64,000 nt of DNA from Nitrospirillum sp034653355 (GTDB lineage: Bacteria > Pseudomonadota > Alphaproteobacteria > Azospirillales > Azospirillaceae): positions 1,054,001 to 1,118,000 of the forward strand of contig NZ_JAYEER010000004.1 in NCBI RefSeq assembly GCF_034653355.1, given 5' to 3'. The notes beneath the pieces are model-generated. The model searched no databases and had not been told where the DNA came from. It saw only the letters and a list, made by a program, of their open reading frames with translations. Shown in pieces: positions 34,811 through 42,867 of this stretch. Numbering within the stretch: the stretch's first letter is position 1; every line of letters begins with the position of its first letter. The position numbers and the translations under genes are program-made.

Positions 34811-35203
34811 TTACGGTGTCGCCACGTGCCAGGCGCCGTTCGCCAGGCCGTCGCCGGTGATGTCACCCGGCTTCCCGTCCTTCACGAAGGTGTAGAGCGG
34901 CTTGCCCTTGTAGGCCCACTGCTTGGACCCGTCGTCGCGGGTGATGACGGTCCAGTCGCCCTTGGCCCCGGCGTCGGCGGCGGCCGGCAGGGCCGGCCAG
35001 TTCTTGGCGCACGCGGCGATGCAGTTGGACTGTCCGCTCATGTCGTGGTCGAAGGTGTAGAGGGTCATGCCCTTGGCATCCACCAGGGTCTTGCCCTTGG
35101 CGGTTTCCGCTATGGTGGCACCCGCTGGACCTTGCGCGAAGGCGGGCGCCGCAAGGGCGATGCCGGCGGTCAGCAGGGTGGCGGCGATGATCTGTTTCAG
35201 CAT
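34811..35203 (-). CDS. Secreted repeat protein of the COG4315 lipoprotein-like family
   Basis: The 130-aa protein has a signal peptide (IIAATLLTAGIALAAPAFA). Two copies of the family repeat follow: TLVDAKGMTLYTFDHDMSGQSNCIAACAKNWPAL and SKQWAYKGKPLYTFVKDGKPGD. The Cys pair (NCIAACAKNWP) is the family hallmark. Members are periplasmic or surface proteins of unknown function. No lipobox Cys follows the signal peptide here. GGAGGAATCC precedes the ATG at 35203. Confidence 0.85.
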   Translation of the reverse strand: MLKQIIAATLLTAGIALAAPAFAQGPAGATIAETAKGKTLVDAKGMTLYTFDHDMSGQSNCIAACAKNWPALPAAADAGAKGDWTVITRDDGSKQWAYKGKPLYTFVKDGKPGDITGDGLANGAWHVATP

Positions 35204-35435
35204 CCTGGATTCCTCCCGTGGTCGAGCCATTGGTCGTTATGGGACCGCTCGGTTGACGCGCCCGGCCGAGGCCTTATTCCGTCGGCCGCCGAATTTTTAC
35301 GCGTGCCGAACAGATGTGCATGCATGACGGTCTGCCATGCCCGGGCGGCACTTGTCAGGGGCCCGGCTTTGCCCAGATTCTCGAACGGCAGGTAGCGATT
35401 CTCTAGCGTCTTCCTTGGCCACCTGCGGCCCCCGG

Positions 35436-36872
35436 ATGAAAGGCACTGTGACGACGATGCTCGTCGCCCTCATCATATCGTGCGCCCTGTTCATGGAGAA
35501 CCTGGACGCTACCGTTCTCGCCACGGCCCTGCCGGCGATGGGGGAGAGCCTGGGCGTCAGTCCCATCCATCTCAGCCTGGCCATCACCGCCTACATCCTC
35601 AGCCTGGCGGTCTTCATCCCCATCAGCGGCTGGGTGGCCGACCGCTTCGGTTCCAGCCGCGTCTTCCGCGCCGCCATCGTGCTGTTCACCCTGGGCTCCA
35701 TCGCCTGCGGGCTCAGCCAGTCACTGCCGCAATTGGCCCTGGCCCGCCTGCTGCAGGGCGTGGGCGGCGCCATGATGGTGCCGGTGGGCCGCCTGGTGCT
35801 GCTGCGCACGGTGCCCAAGGACCAGCTGGTCCGGGCCATGAACTACCTGACGACGCCGGCCATGGTGGGGCCGCTGATCGGCCCGCCCATCGGCGGCCTG
35901 CTGACCACCTACCTGTCCTGGCGCTGGATCTTCTTCATCAATATCCCCATTGGCCTGCTGGGTCTCTACCTCTCCTGGCGGTACATCGCCGATCATCGGG
36001 AGGAGTCGGTGGCCAAGCTGGACGGCTGGGGCTTCGTGAATTCCGGCGTGGCCCTGGCGGCCCTGATGGCCGGGTTCGAGTCCATCGGCCGCGACGGCGT
36101 CGACTGGCGCGTGGCGCCGTCGCTGCTGGCCTTCGGCGTGCTGGTGGGCATTGTCGCCGTGCGCCATTCGCGCCGCCATCCCCACCCGCTGGTGGACCTG
36201 GACCTGCTCAAGACCGCCACCTTCCGCATCAGCGTCGTGGGTGGCTCCCTGTTCCGCATCTGCATGGGCGCCATCCCCTTCCTGCTGCCGCTGATGCTGC
36301 AGGTGGGCTTCGGCATGACGGCCTTTGTCTCCGGCCTGCTGACCTTCGCCACCGCCGCCGGCGCGTTGGTCATGAAGATGACGGCCGGCCCCATCCTGCG
36401 CCGCTATGGCTTCCGCCAGGCGCTGGTGATCAACAGCGTGCTGTCCGCCCTGCTGACCGGCGCCATCGGCCTGTTCCGGCCGGACACGCCGGTGCCGCTG
36501 ATCCTGCTGGTGTTGCTGGTGGGTGGCTTCTTCCGGTCCCTGCAGTTCACCGGGCTGAACACCCTGGCCTTCGCCGACGTGCCGGCGGCCCGCATGAGTG
36601 CTGCCACCAGCCTGTCGTCCATGGTGCAGCAGGTGTCGCTGGGCATGGGCGTCGCCACCGGCGCCCTGCTGCTGCACACCACGTTGGCGCTGCACGGCGG
36701 TGCCCAGCTGGTGCCGCACGACTTCATGGTGGCCTTCCTGGCCGTGATGGTTATCGGCCTGGCCTCGTTCCTCTTTTTCATCCGGCTGGATCCGGATGCC
36801 GGCGCCGAGGTGAGCGGCCACCATAGCCACCCGCTACGGCCGGCAACGGAGCATGCCGCCGGGGATGATTGA
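35436..36872 (+). CDS. MFS drug-efflux transporter, DHA2 (EmrB/QacA) type
   Basis: The about 478-aa protein has a TM1 signature ALFMENLDATVLATALPAM with the D1 motif (LDxTVxNxALP-like), characteristic of 14-helix DHA2 exporters. Motif A is GWVADRFGSSRVFR and motif C-like GPPIGGLLTTYLSWRWIFFINIPIG. These proteins export toxic organic compounds using the proton gradient. No EmrA-like partner is next to it. The start is uncertain: ATG 35436, GTG 35448 and ATG 35457 are all in frame and none has an ideal site; the frame from 35337 is too long. Confidence 0.88.
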   Translation: MKGTVTTMLVALIISCALFMENLDATVLATALPAMGESLGVSPIHLSLAITAYILSLAVFIPISGWVADRFGSSRVFRAAIVLFTLGSIACGLSQSLPQLALARLLQGVGGAMMVPVGRLVLLRTVPKDQLVRAMNYLTTPAMVGPLIGPPIGGLLTTYLSWRWIFFINIPIGLLGLYLSWRYIADHREESVAKLDGWGFVNSGVALAALMAGFESIGRDGVDWRVAPSLLAFGVLVGIVAVRHSRRHPHPLVDLDLLKTATFRISVVGGSLFRICMGAIPFLLPLMLQVGFGMTAFVSGLLTFATAAGALVMKMTAGPILRRYGFRQALVINSVLSALLTGAIGLFRPDTPVPLILLVLLVGGFFRSLQFTGLNTLAFADVPAARMSAATSLSSMVQQVSLGMGVATGALLLHTTLALHGGAQLVPHDFMVAFLAVMVIGLASFLFFIRLDPDAGAEVSGHHSHPLRPATEHAAGDD

Positions 36873-36903
36873 GACTTTGGAGGGCTCACGCCCCCTGTTC
36901 CGA

Positions 36904-37794
36904 TCACCCCCGGTACCTATGCTCCGGCAGGCCAGGGACATCGACGCGGAAGCTGAAGATCCCGCCGGATTGGGGGTGTCGGGCCAATTCGGCCTCGTCC
37001 AGCTTCTGGCGGGCGGTGGTGACGTAGGCGGTCTTCAGGTCGGGGCCGCCGAAGGCGATCATGGTGCAGAGACGGGCGGGGATGGCCACCTCTTCCAGGA
37101 TTTCGCCTTGGGGCGACAGGCGGGCCACCCGGCCGCCGTCGTACAGCGCCGTCCAGTAGCAGCCTTCCGCATCCACCGAGGCGCCGTCCGGCCGGCCCAG
37201 GCCGTGCGGGAACTGGTGGAAGACGCGCTGGTTGGCGATGCGGCCCGATGCCAGATCGAAGTCGTAGGCGTAGATGACGTGGTTGGGCGTGTCCGACAGG
37301 TAGAAGGTGCGGTCGTCGGGCGAAAAGGCGATGCCGTTGCTGGTGAGGAAGCCCGTGGCGACATCCGTCACCTGGCCGTCCGCGTCCAGGCGGTAAAGCG
37401 TGCCGTTCCGATGCTGCTTGGTGCCGTCCAGGGTACCGGACCAGAACCGCCCCAGCCGGTCGCAACGGCCGTCGTTGAAGCGGTTGTCGGGCCGCGCCTC
37501 TTCCACCTGGGCCCCCAGGGGCACGGGGTCGGCGCTGAAATCCGCCAGCAGCGCGAATCCGTCCTTCATGCCCAGGGCGAAGCCGCGGGCGCCATGGCGG
37601 ACGAGGCAAGCGGCCGGCTGGGCGAAGCCGCGCTGCACGTCCTGGCCGGTGGCGGGATCGAAGCGGTGCAGCGTCTTGGCGGGGATGTCCACCCAATACA
37701 GCACGCCTTCGCCGGCATCCCCCCCGTTCGGATCCCAACGCGGGCATTCTCCCAACTGGGCCTGGGCGTTCAGAACGCAGCTGACTTCACGCAT
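36904..37794 (-). CDS. SMP-30/gluconolactonase family sugar lactonase
   Basis: The 296-aa six-bladed propeller has the metal-binding residues of the family: Glu in LGECPRWD, Asn in EARPDNRFNDGRCDRLGRFW, Asn/Asp in LTSNGIAFSPDDRTFYLSDT, and Asp in GRPDGASVDAEGCYW. Such enzymes hydrolyse sugar lactones (for example xylono-, arabino- or gluconolactone) in oxidative sugar pathways. The start at 37794 follows AAGGACGG. It converges on the DHA2 exporter and is divergent from the next transporter. The actual lactone is unknown; a link with the glycosidase operon is possible but remote. Confidence 0.9.
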   Translation of the reverse strand: MREVSCVLNAQAQLGECPRWDPNGGDAGEGVLYWVDIPAKTLHRFDPATGQDVQRGFAQPAACLVRHGARGFALGMKDGFALLADFSADPVPLGAQVEEARPDNRFNDGRCDRLGRFWSGTLDGTKQHRNGTLYRLDADGQVTDVATGFLTSNGIAFSPDDRTFYLSDTPNHVIYAYDFDLASGRIANQRVFHQFPHGLGRPDGASVDAEGCYWTALYDGGRVARLSPQGEILEEVAIPARLCTMIAFGGPDLKTAYVTTARQKLDEAELARHPQSGGIFSFRVDVPGLPEHRYRG

Positions 37795-37961
37795 CGTCCG
37801 TCCTTGTAAACCGAAACTTTCAATCAGCGGGCACCATACCGGCAGCGGGCTGGCCAAGGCCAGCGCGTCAACGCGAGGGGGCGGATTGGACAGAATGACC
37901 GGCGGCGTTTTCAGGACTCCCCGCCGCCGGGCAAAAGGATTAAGGGTAAGCCCAGCAAAGA

Positions 37962-39239
37962 ATGACAACCCCATCCCGGCGCCGCACGCCGGGTTTCAGT
38001 CCGGGCCTGACCATGACCGCTTCCCCTTCGCCGCGCCGCGCCGCGCTGGCCTTCGTTTTCGTGACGGCGCTGCTGGACGTTCTGGCCCTGGGCATCGTCA
38101 TTCCGGTCCTGCCCGACCTGGTGAAGGGCTTCGTCGGCGGCGACAACGCCCGGGCGGCGCATATGGTGGGCCTGTTCGGCACCCTGTTCGCCGCCATGCA
38201 GTTCCTGTTCTCCCCCGTCATCGGCGCGCTGTCCGACCGGTTCGGCCGGCGGCCCATCCTGCTGGTCTCCTGCTTCGGCCTGGGGGCCGATTATCTGCTG
38301 ATGGCCATGGCGCCCAGCCTGGGCTGGCTGGTGGTGGGGCGCATCCTTTCCGGCATCACCGCCGCCAGCTTCACCACCGCCTCGGCCTACATCGCCGATG
38401 TGACCCCGGCGGAAAAGCGCGCGGGCGCCTTCGGCATGCTGGGGGCGGCTTTCGGCCTGGGCTTCATCGTCGGCCCGGCGGCGGGCGGCCTGTTGGGTGG
38501 GATCGAGCCGCGGCTGCCGTTCTGGGTGGCCGGGGGCCTCAGCCTTCTGAACGCCTGCTACGGCCTGTTCGTCCTGCCGGAATCGCTGCCGACCGACCGG
38601 CGCGGCGCCTTCTCCTGGCGGCGGGCCAATCCGCTGGGCGCCTTCGCCCTGTTGCGCGGCGCGCCCGGCCTGCTGGGCCTGGGCGGGATTGTCTGGCTCT
38701 ACTACCTGGCGCATGAGGTGCTGAACAACACCTTCGTCATCTACGTCAACGACCGTTACGGCTGGGGGCCGGAGACGGTGGGCCTGACCCTGGCGGTGGT
38801 GGGCGTGTGCAGCACGGTGGTGCAGGGCGGTCTTGTCGGGCGCGTGGTCAAGCGCCTGGGCGCCCGGCGCACCATGATGGTGGGCCTGGTGGCCGGCGCC
38901 GCCGGCTTCACGATCTTCGGCGCCTCGCCCGTGGGCGGGGGCCTCCTCTGCGGCATTCCCCTGGTGGCGCTGTGGGGCATGGTCGGCCCCTCTGCCCAGA
39001 GCATGATGTCGGCCCAGGTGTCGGCGACGGAGCAGGGGCTGCTGCAGGGCACCCTGGTCAGCATCCGCGGCGTCACCGGCATGATCGGGCCCATGCTGTT
39101 CACCAGCGTGCTGGCCGACAGCGTCGGCCCCTTCGCCATGCTGCCCCAGGGATCGCCCTTCATGCTGGCGGCCGTGCTGCTGGTGGCGGCATTGGGGCTG
39201 GCCTTCGTCGTCACCCGGCCGCAGCGGGCGATGGCTTAA
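37962..39239 (+). CDS. MFS transporter of the tetracycline-resistance (TCR/Tet) type
   Basis: The about 425-aa, 12-helix protein has TM1 with DVLALGIVIPVLPDL, motif A GALSDRFGRRPILL and motif C-like GFIVGPAAGGLLGG. These are shared by TetA(B/C/G)-like drug:H+ antiporters of the DHA1 group. Resistance to tetracycline cannot be inferred from this alone. Two starts are plausible: ATG 37962 and ATG 38013, which gives a more usual N-terminus; neither has a clear ribosome binding site. Confidence 0.88.
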   Translation: MTTPSRRRTPGFSPGLTMTASPSPRRAALAFVFVTALLDVLALGIVIPVLPDLVKGFVGGDNARAAHMVGLFGTLFAAMQFLFSPVIGALSDRFGRRPILLVSCFGLGADYLLMAMAPSLGWLVVGRILSGITAASFTTASAYIADVTPAEKRAGAFGMLGAAFGLGFIVGPAAGGLLGGIEPRLPFWVAGGLSLLNACYGLFVLPESLPTDRRGAFSWRRANPLGAFALLRGAPGLLGLGGIVWLYYLAHEVLNNTFVIYVNDRYGWGPETVGLTLAVVGVCSTVVQGGLVGRVVKRLGARRTMMVGLVAGAAGFTIFGASPVGGGLLCGIPLVALWGMVGPSAQSMMSAQVSATEQGLLQGTLVSIRGVTGMIGPMLFTSVLADSVGPFAMLPQGSPFMLAAVLLVAALGLAFVVTRPQRAMA

Positions 39240-39694
39240 TACTGGCCGGGGTGCTCTCGGCAATTGAATAAAAGCGACCGATCTTCTTCATAATTAAAGT
39301 GTGACCTTTCGCAAACCCTCATTTCAAAGAAATATTCGGCCCACACAAAAGAGGGATGTCACGCGGATGACGGGCGCCCGCCGGGCCGTCCCGCGGCATC
39401 TCCGAAAAAGGGTGGCGGCGCGAGTCATCCACGCCATACCGGCCGCCCCCGCGCCAACGACTTCAATCAGTCCGTACGCGGCTTCGACTTCAGCCGGGCG
39501 CTGGAGTTGATGGAGGGGTAACCGCCGCCAACGGGACAAAACCCGCGCGGGTAGGCGGAGCCGCACCATCGCGCGACTTGGTTGACCATGACGCGTGTTG
39601 AGCGCGCGGTCAGACACCCCCGCCTATTATTTACAAAGCGGTAAGCGTCTGTTAGCGCTAATCCATAAGAGGTACGCAACTGTAAGGGGACGCC
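39240..39694. other. Intergenic region before the tail-spike-like cassette
   Basis: This 455-base stretch has no supported gene. A plus-strand frame ending at 39522 reads NDFNQSVRGFDFSRALELME before a stop and looks faintly coding, perhaps a remnant, but has no start. Near its right end it holds the XylR-like palindrome described separately. Confidence 0.4.
39650..39663 (+). promoter_or_regulatory. XylR-box-like palindrome upstream of the first S74 gene
   Basis: TGTTAGCGCTAATC contains the palindrome TTAGCGCTAA (39652-39661). It shares the first 11 bases with the box at 25268 before the glycosidase operon. It lies 31 bases before the ATG at 39695, a position suited to a repressor. Function is inferred from similarity only. 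Confidence 0.35.
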
Positions 39695-40960
39695 ATGCTG
39701 ATGCGCATAGGGTTGGATGGCGCCGCCATAGCGAGGGCTGGGGCACGTCGATCCATGAGGCTCGGAATCGGCGGCTTGGTCTTGGCTTCAGTCATGTCCA
39801 CAAGCGCTCTGGCTGCTTGTCCGACCTGGCACGTGTTGCAGAATGGCCAGACCGCGTCGGCGAGCGACGTGATGGACAACTACAACCATATCCTTGGTTG
39901 TCCAAATTTCACGGGCAGCGTGGGGATCGGAACCAGTAGTCCGCTAGCCCCCCTAGAAATCAATTACGCGCCAGGTACGGCTGAAATTCCGCTTATACGG
40001 CTGAACGGGCCTTGGGGAGGCGGTAGCATTGTATGGTCGGATGCCAGTGATAGTAATGTCATGGCCAAGATTTACGGTCTCGATTCAGGAAGCTGGGGAG
40101 GAAATTTGGTCTTCGCCACGAAGACCAGCACAGGTAGCAGCGCTGGCGCGCCGGTGGAAAGGATGCGCCTTGACAATGCGGGCAACCTGGGCGTGGGAAC
40201 CATGGCTCCGTCGGCTCGGCTGCACGTGGGGGCGGGTGCCATTCTCGTCGATAATGGCAGCGGGGACGGGACAGTGCGCGCAGGTGCAATCACCTCCGAA
40301 TTCACGCCCGGTGGAAACTACATCAACGGTGCCGACCCACAGGACGGACTTCGGAACATGAGCCTGGTCGCCGCAGGCTCTGGCCGCCCGGTGATCCTTA
40401 CGCTTCGCAACACATATGCGTCCCAATTCTGGGACATCGTCATGGACGCTGCGGATTCGTCCAAGTTGAAATTCGCGCAGATAAACCACCAGCCGACACT
40501 TACGTTGACTGACAGTGCGGTGGGTATCGGCACCACCGCGCCAGTCGCCAAGCTGGACGTGGCGGGCAACATCAATGCCGCCGGCAGCGTCACCCAGAAT
40601 TCCGACATGCGACTGAAGACGGACGTCGCGGCCCTGCCGGACGGGGCGCTGGACCAGGTGCTGCGCTTGCGCCCCGTGACCTTCCGCTGGAAGGCGCCCA
40701 AGGACGCGGAGATGGAAGGGCGCCAGACGGGGCTGATCGCCCAGGAGACGGAAGCCGTGCTGCCGGACGCGGTGATGACCGCCAAGGATAAGGCGGGAAC
40801 CAAGTCCATCAAATACAATGAGGTCATGGTCACGATGCTGAAGGCGCTGCAGGAACAGCAGAGCCTGATCCAGCGCCAGGAAAAAAGCCTTCGGGACCAA
40901 CAGGAGATAATACGAGCCCTGCAAGGCCGGGTGGAGCAGTTGGAAGCGCGGCGCCCATGA
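39695..40960 (+). CDS. Exported tail-spike-like protein with S74 self-cleaving chaperone domain (copy 1)
   Basis: The 421-aa protein has an extended signal peptide (core MRLGIGGLVLASVMSTSALA) and an N-terminal module CPTWHVLQNGQTASASDVMD with DNYNHILGC. Beta-rich repeats follow (SIVWSDASDSNVMAKIYGLDSG, NLGVGTMAPSARLHVG). The C-terminal peptidase S74 chaperone domain has NSDMRLKTDV, with Ser303 and Lys308 matching the cleavage dyad known from phage endosialidases. GLIAQETEAVLPDAV and a coiled-coil end LKALQEQQSLIQRQEK complete it. S74 domains trimerise spike proteins and then cleave themselves off. Export by Sec is unusual for phage tails and suggests a surface or periplasmic fibre. AAGGGG lies before the ATG. 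Confidence 0.85.
   Translation: MLMRIGLDGAAIARAGARRSMRLGIGGLVLASVMSTSALAACPTWHVLQNGQTASASDVMDNYNHILGCPNFTGSVGIGTSSPLAPLEINYAPGTAEIPLIRLNGPWGGGSIVWSDASDSNVMAKIYGLDSGSWGGNLVFATKTSTGSSAGAPVERMRLDNAGNLGVGTMAPSARLHVGAGAILVDNGSGDGTVRAGAITSEFTPGGNYINGADPQDGLRNMSLVAAGSGRPVILTLRNTYASQFWDIVMDAADSSKLKFAQINHQPTLTLTDSAVGIGTTAPVAKLDVAGNINAAGSVTQNSDMRLKTDVAALPDGALDQVLRLRPVTFRWKAPKDAEMEGRQTGLIAQETEAVLPDAVMTAKDKAGTKSIKYNEVMVTMLKALQEQQSLIQRQEKSLRDQQEIIRALQGRVEQLEARRP
40547..40860 (+). repeat. 314-bp near-identical direct repeat, copy 1
   Basis: This segment, coding for the S74 domain, matches 41869-42182 at a constant offset of 1,322 bases. I counted three mismatches (all consistent with silent changes). Such identity next to divergent upstream halves points to recent duplication or gene conversion. 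Confidence 0.9.
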
Positions 40961-41079
40961 CCTGGGCGTGGTGGCCGAAGGCCAGGCCCATGGCGATAAA
41001 TCAGTTCAACTTGGCAATGGTAACAATAGCGGCCCGGCAATCGCCGGTGCGCGAGCCATGAAGCGGAAATGGGGGAACA

Positions 41080-42261
41080 ATGGTGTCTGAGGGTAGGGGC
41101 CGTGAATCGGCCCGTTGGGTTGGTGATGCCGGCCGGGCCGCTCTTATCGCCGTGATGGGCGGTGTATTGGCGATGTCAGTGTCAACGGCGGCCCTTGCCG
41201 ATTGTCCGACCTGGCATGTGTTGCAGAATGGCCAGACCGCGTCGGCGAACGACGTGATGGACAACTTCAAGCATATTCTGGGCTGCGGTGTTTTCACCGG
41301 CGGAACCGCCATTGTCGCTGCTACCGGCGATGGCACCGAGTTGCCTCTTCTCCGTCTGAATTCATTGAGCAGCAATGCCGGGAACGGGGGCAGCATCCTG
41401 TGGACCAATAACAACGACAACAACCTGATGGCCAAGATCGCCGGCGTCGACAGCGGCGGCTGGGGCGGTACGCTCATTTTCGCCACCAAGACCAACGCAA
41501 GTGGCCCTAGCCCTAGCAGTGGTCCAACGGAGAAAATGCGCATCGACAACGGTGGCAATGTTGGCATCGGCAATACGGCCCCCCAGTCCCCCCTGCACAT
41601 CAATCGCGATACAGGCCTCAGCACCGAAGCGGTGCTGGTCCGGCTGAACTCCGTCAACGCGGGCGGCAGCAACGGGGGCAGCATCCTGTGGACGAATAAC
41701 AGCGACGCCAACCAGATGGCCAAGATCGTCGGTGTCGATAGTGGCGGCTGGGGGGGCACGCTTATTTTCGGCACCAAGAACAACAGCGGGAACAACAACA
41801 ATCCACCCACGGAAAAGATGCGCATCGACAATGCCGGCAATGTCGGCATCGGCACGGCCTCGCCGGGGGCCAAGCTGGACGTGGCGGGCAACATCAATGC
41901 CGCCGGCAGCGTCACCCAGAATTCCGACATGCGACTGAAAACGGACGTCGCGGCCCTGCCGGACGGGGCGCTGGACCAGGTGCTGCGCTTGCGCCCCGTG
42001 ACCTTCCGCTGGAAGGCGCCCAAGGATGCGGAGATGGAAGGGCGCCAGACGGGGTTGATCGCCCAGGAGACGGAAGCCGTGCTGCCGGACGCGGTGATGA
42101 CCGCCAAGGATAAGGCGGGAACCAAGTCCATCAAATACAATGAGGTCATGGTCACGATGCTGAAGGCGCTGCAGGAACAGCAAGGCCTTATCCAACAGCA
42201 GCAAAAGACAATACAGGCGCTGCAGGACCGTGTGGAGCAACTGGAAGCGAAACGTCCTTGA
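41080..42261 (+). CDS. Exported tail-spike-like protein with S74 self-cleaving chaperone domain (copy 2)
   Basis: The 393-aa paralogue shares the signal-peptide layout, the CPTWHVLQNGQTASANDVMD module and an almost identical S74 domain (Ser282, Lys287 in SDMRLK). Its middle holds two copies of an 80-residue unit with GGSILWTNN..MAKI.GVDSGGWGGTLIF..K, ending in TEKMRIDN.GNVGIG. Copy 1 has only one diverged version. The repeats probably form successive beta layers of a trimeric shaft. The C-terminus is a coiled coil. It follows copy 1 by 119 bases. Confidence 0.85.
   Translation: MVSEGRGRESARWVGDAGRAALIAVMGGVLAMSVSTAALADCPTWHVLQNGQTASANDVMDNFKHILGCGVFTGGTAIVAATGDGTELPLLRLNSLSSNAGNGGSILWTNNNDNNLMAKIAGVDSGGWGGTLIFATKTNASGPSPSSGPTEKMRIDNGGNVGIGNTAPQSPLHINRDTGLSTEAVLVRLNSVNAGGSNGGSILWTNNSDANQMAKIVGVDSGGWGGTLIFGTKNNSGNNNNPPTEKMRIDNAGNVGIGTASPGAKLDVAGNINAAGSVTQNSDMRLKTDVAALPDGALDQVLRLRPVTFRWKAPKDAEMEGRQTGLIAQETEAVLPDAVMTAKDKAGTKSIKYNEVMVTMLKALQEQQGLIQQQQKTIQALQDRVEQLEAKRP
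41869..42182 (+). repeat. 314-bp near-identical direct repeat, copy 2
   Basis: This is the second copy of the S74-coding segment described at 40547-40860. Recombination between the copies would delete 1,322 bases and leave one hybrid spike gene in frame. Confidence 0.9.
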
Positions 42262-42277
42262 GGGGCTGGGGGAAGAC

Positions 42278-42544
42278 ATGGCAATGAAGCGGACTATCCG
42301 GACCAGGCGCGCGCGGCTCGCGGCCTTGATCCTTCTGGTGGGAGTCGGCGTCCCGGCATCGCTCGGCGCATCCACCACCCAATATACCTATGACGCCCTG
42401 GGGCGCCTGACGGGGGTGGACTACGGCAACGGCGCGAAGGCGACCTACACGTACGACGCGGCCGGTAACCGGACGGCCGTGACCGTGACGGGTGGCACCA
42501 CGATATGGGGTTCCTTCGTTTGGGGTCAGGTCAACTGGCAGTGA
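42278..42544 (+). CDS. Exported 88-aa mini YD-repeat protein
   Basis: A signal peptide (RRARLAALILLVGVGVPASLG) is followed by two YD/RHS repeats (QYTYDALGRLTGVDYGNGAK and ATYTYDAAGNRTAVTVTGG). The protein ends TTIWGSFVWGQVNWQ. A good ribosome binding site (GGGGGAAGAC) precedes ATG 42278, only 16 bases after copy 2 of the spike gene, so it appears to be a real gene and not a shard of a long RHS frame. Such a short RHS protein cannot form a toxin cocoon. A structural or accessory role with the spike proteins is possible; the function is unknown. Confidence 0.7.
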   Translation: MAMKRTIRTRRARLAALILLVGVGVPASLGASTTQYTYDALGRLTGVDYGNGAKATYTYDAAGNRTAVTVTGGTTIWGSFVWGQVNWQ

Positions 42545-42585
42545 TCAGACGGGGGCGGCCGTCGCGCCGCCCCCGGTTTCCCGCC

Positions 42586-42867
42586 TTACTCACTGGCCCC
42601 CGGCGCCGCCGCTTTCACGAAATGGCGGACGTCGTCGGTCAGCTTATCCAGGGCGGCGCGGTTCAGGTACATCATGTGCCCGGCCTCGTAATAGCTGAAG
42701 GCCACCCGGTCGGTGGGCACGCCATTGGCGTTCATGGCGTTCTCGTTGGAGAAGAACGGGACACAGATGTCGTACCAGCCGCCGGCCATGAACACCTTCA
42801 GCTTGGGGTTCTGGCGCATGGCGTCGCCGTACCAGGGCGCCACATTGGCGTAGCCGCCGCCCTCATC
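42586..42867 (-). CDS. C-terminal part of the S10 serine carboxypeptidase (separated by frameshift)
   Basis: This frame continues the upstream peptidase after the G run at 42867-42871. It begins DEGGGYANVAPWYGDAMRQN and carries the catalytic Asp (VFMAGGWYDICVPF) and catalytic His (SYYEAGHMMY) of the S10 family. With one extra G, the two pieces join into a single protein of about 529 aa with a complete triad. Confidence 0.75.
   Translation of the reverse strand, partial: DEGGGYANVAPWYGDAMRQNPKLKVFMAGGWYDICVPFFSNENAMNANGVPTDRVAFSYYEAGHMMYLNRAALDKLTDDVRHFVKAAAPGASE

Noticed and set aside
35480..36826. 448-aa frame inside the DHA2 exporter gene
   Set aside because: Same-strand alternative frame with Arg/Pro/His-rich translation and no hydrophobic segments; the exporter frame is clearly coding.
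39467..39679. 70-aa minus-strand frame before the spike cassette
   Set aside because: No ribosome binding site, no recognisable protein pattern, and it runs across the XylR-like palindrome.
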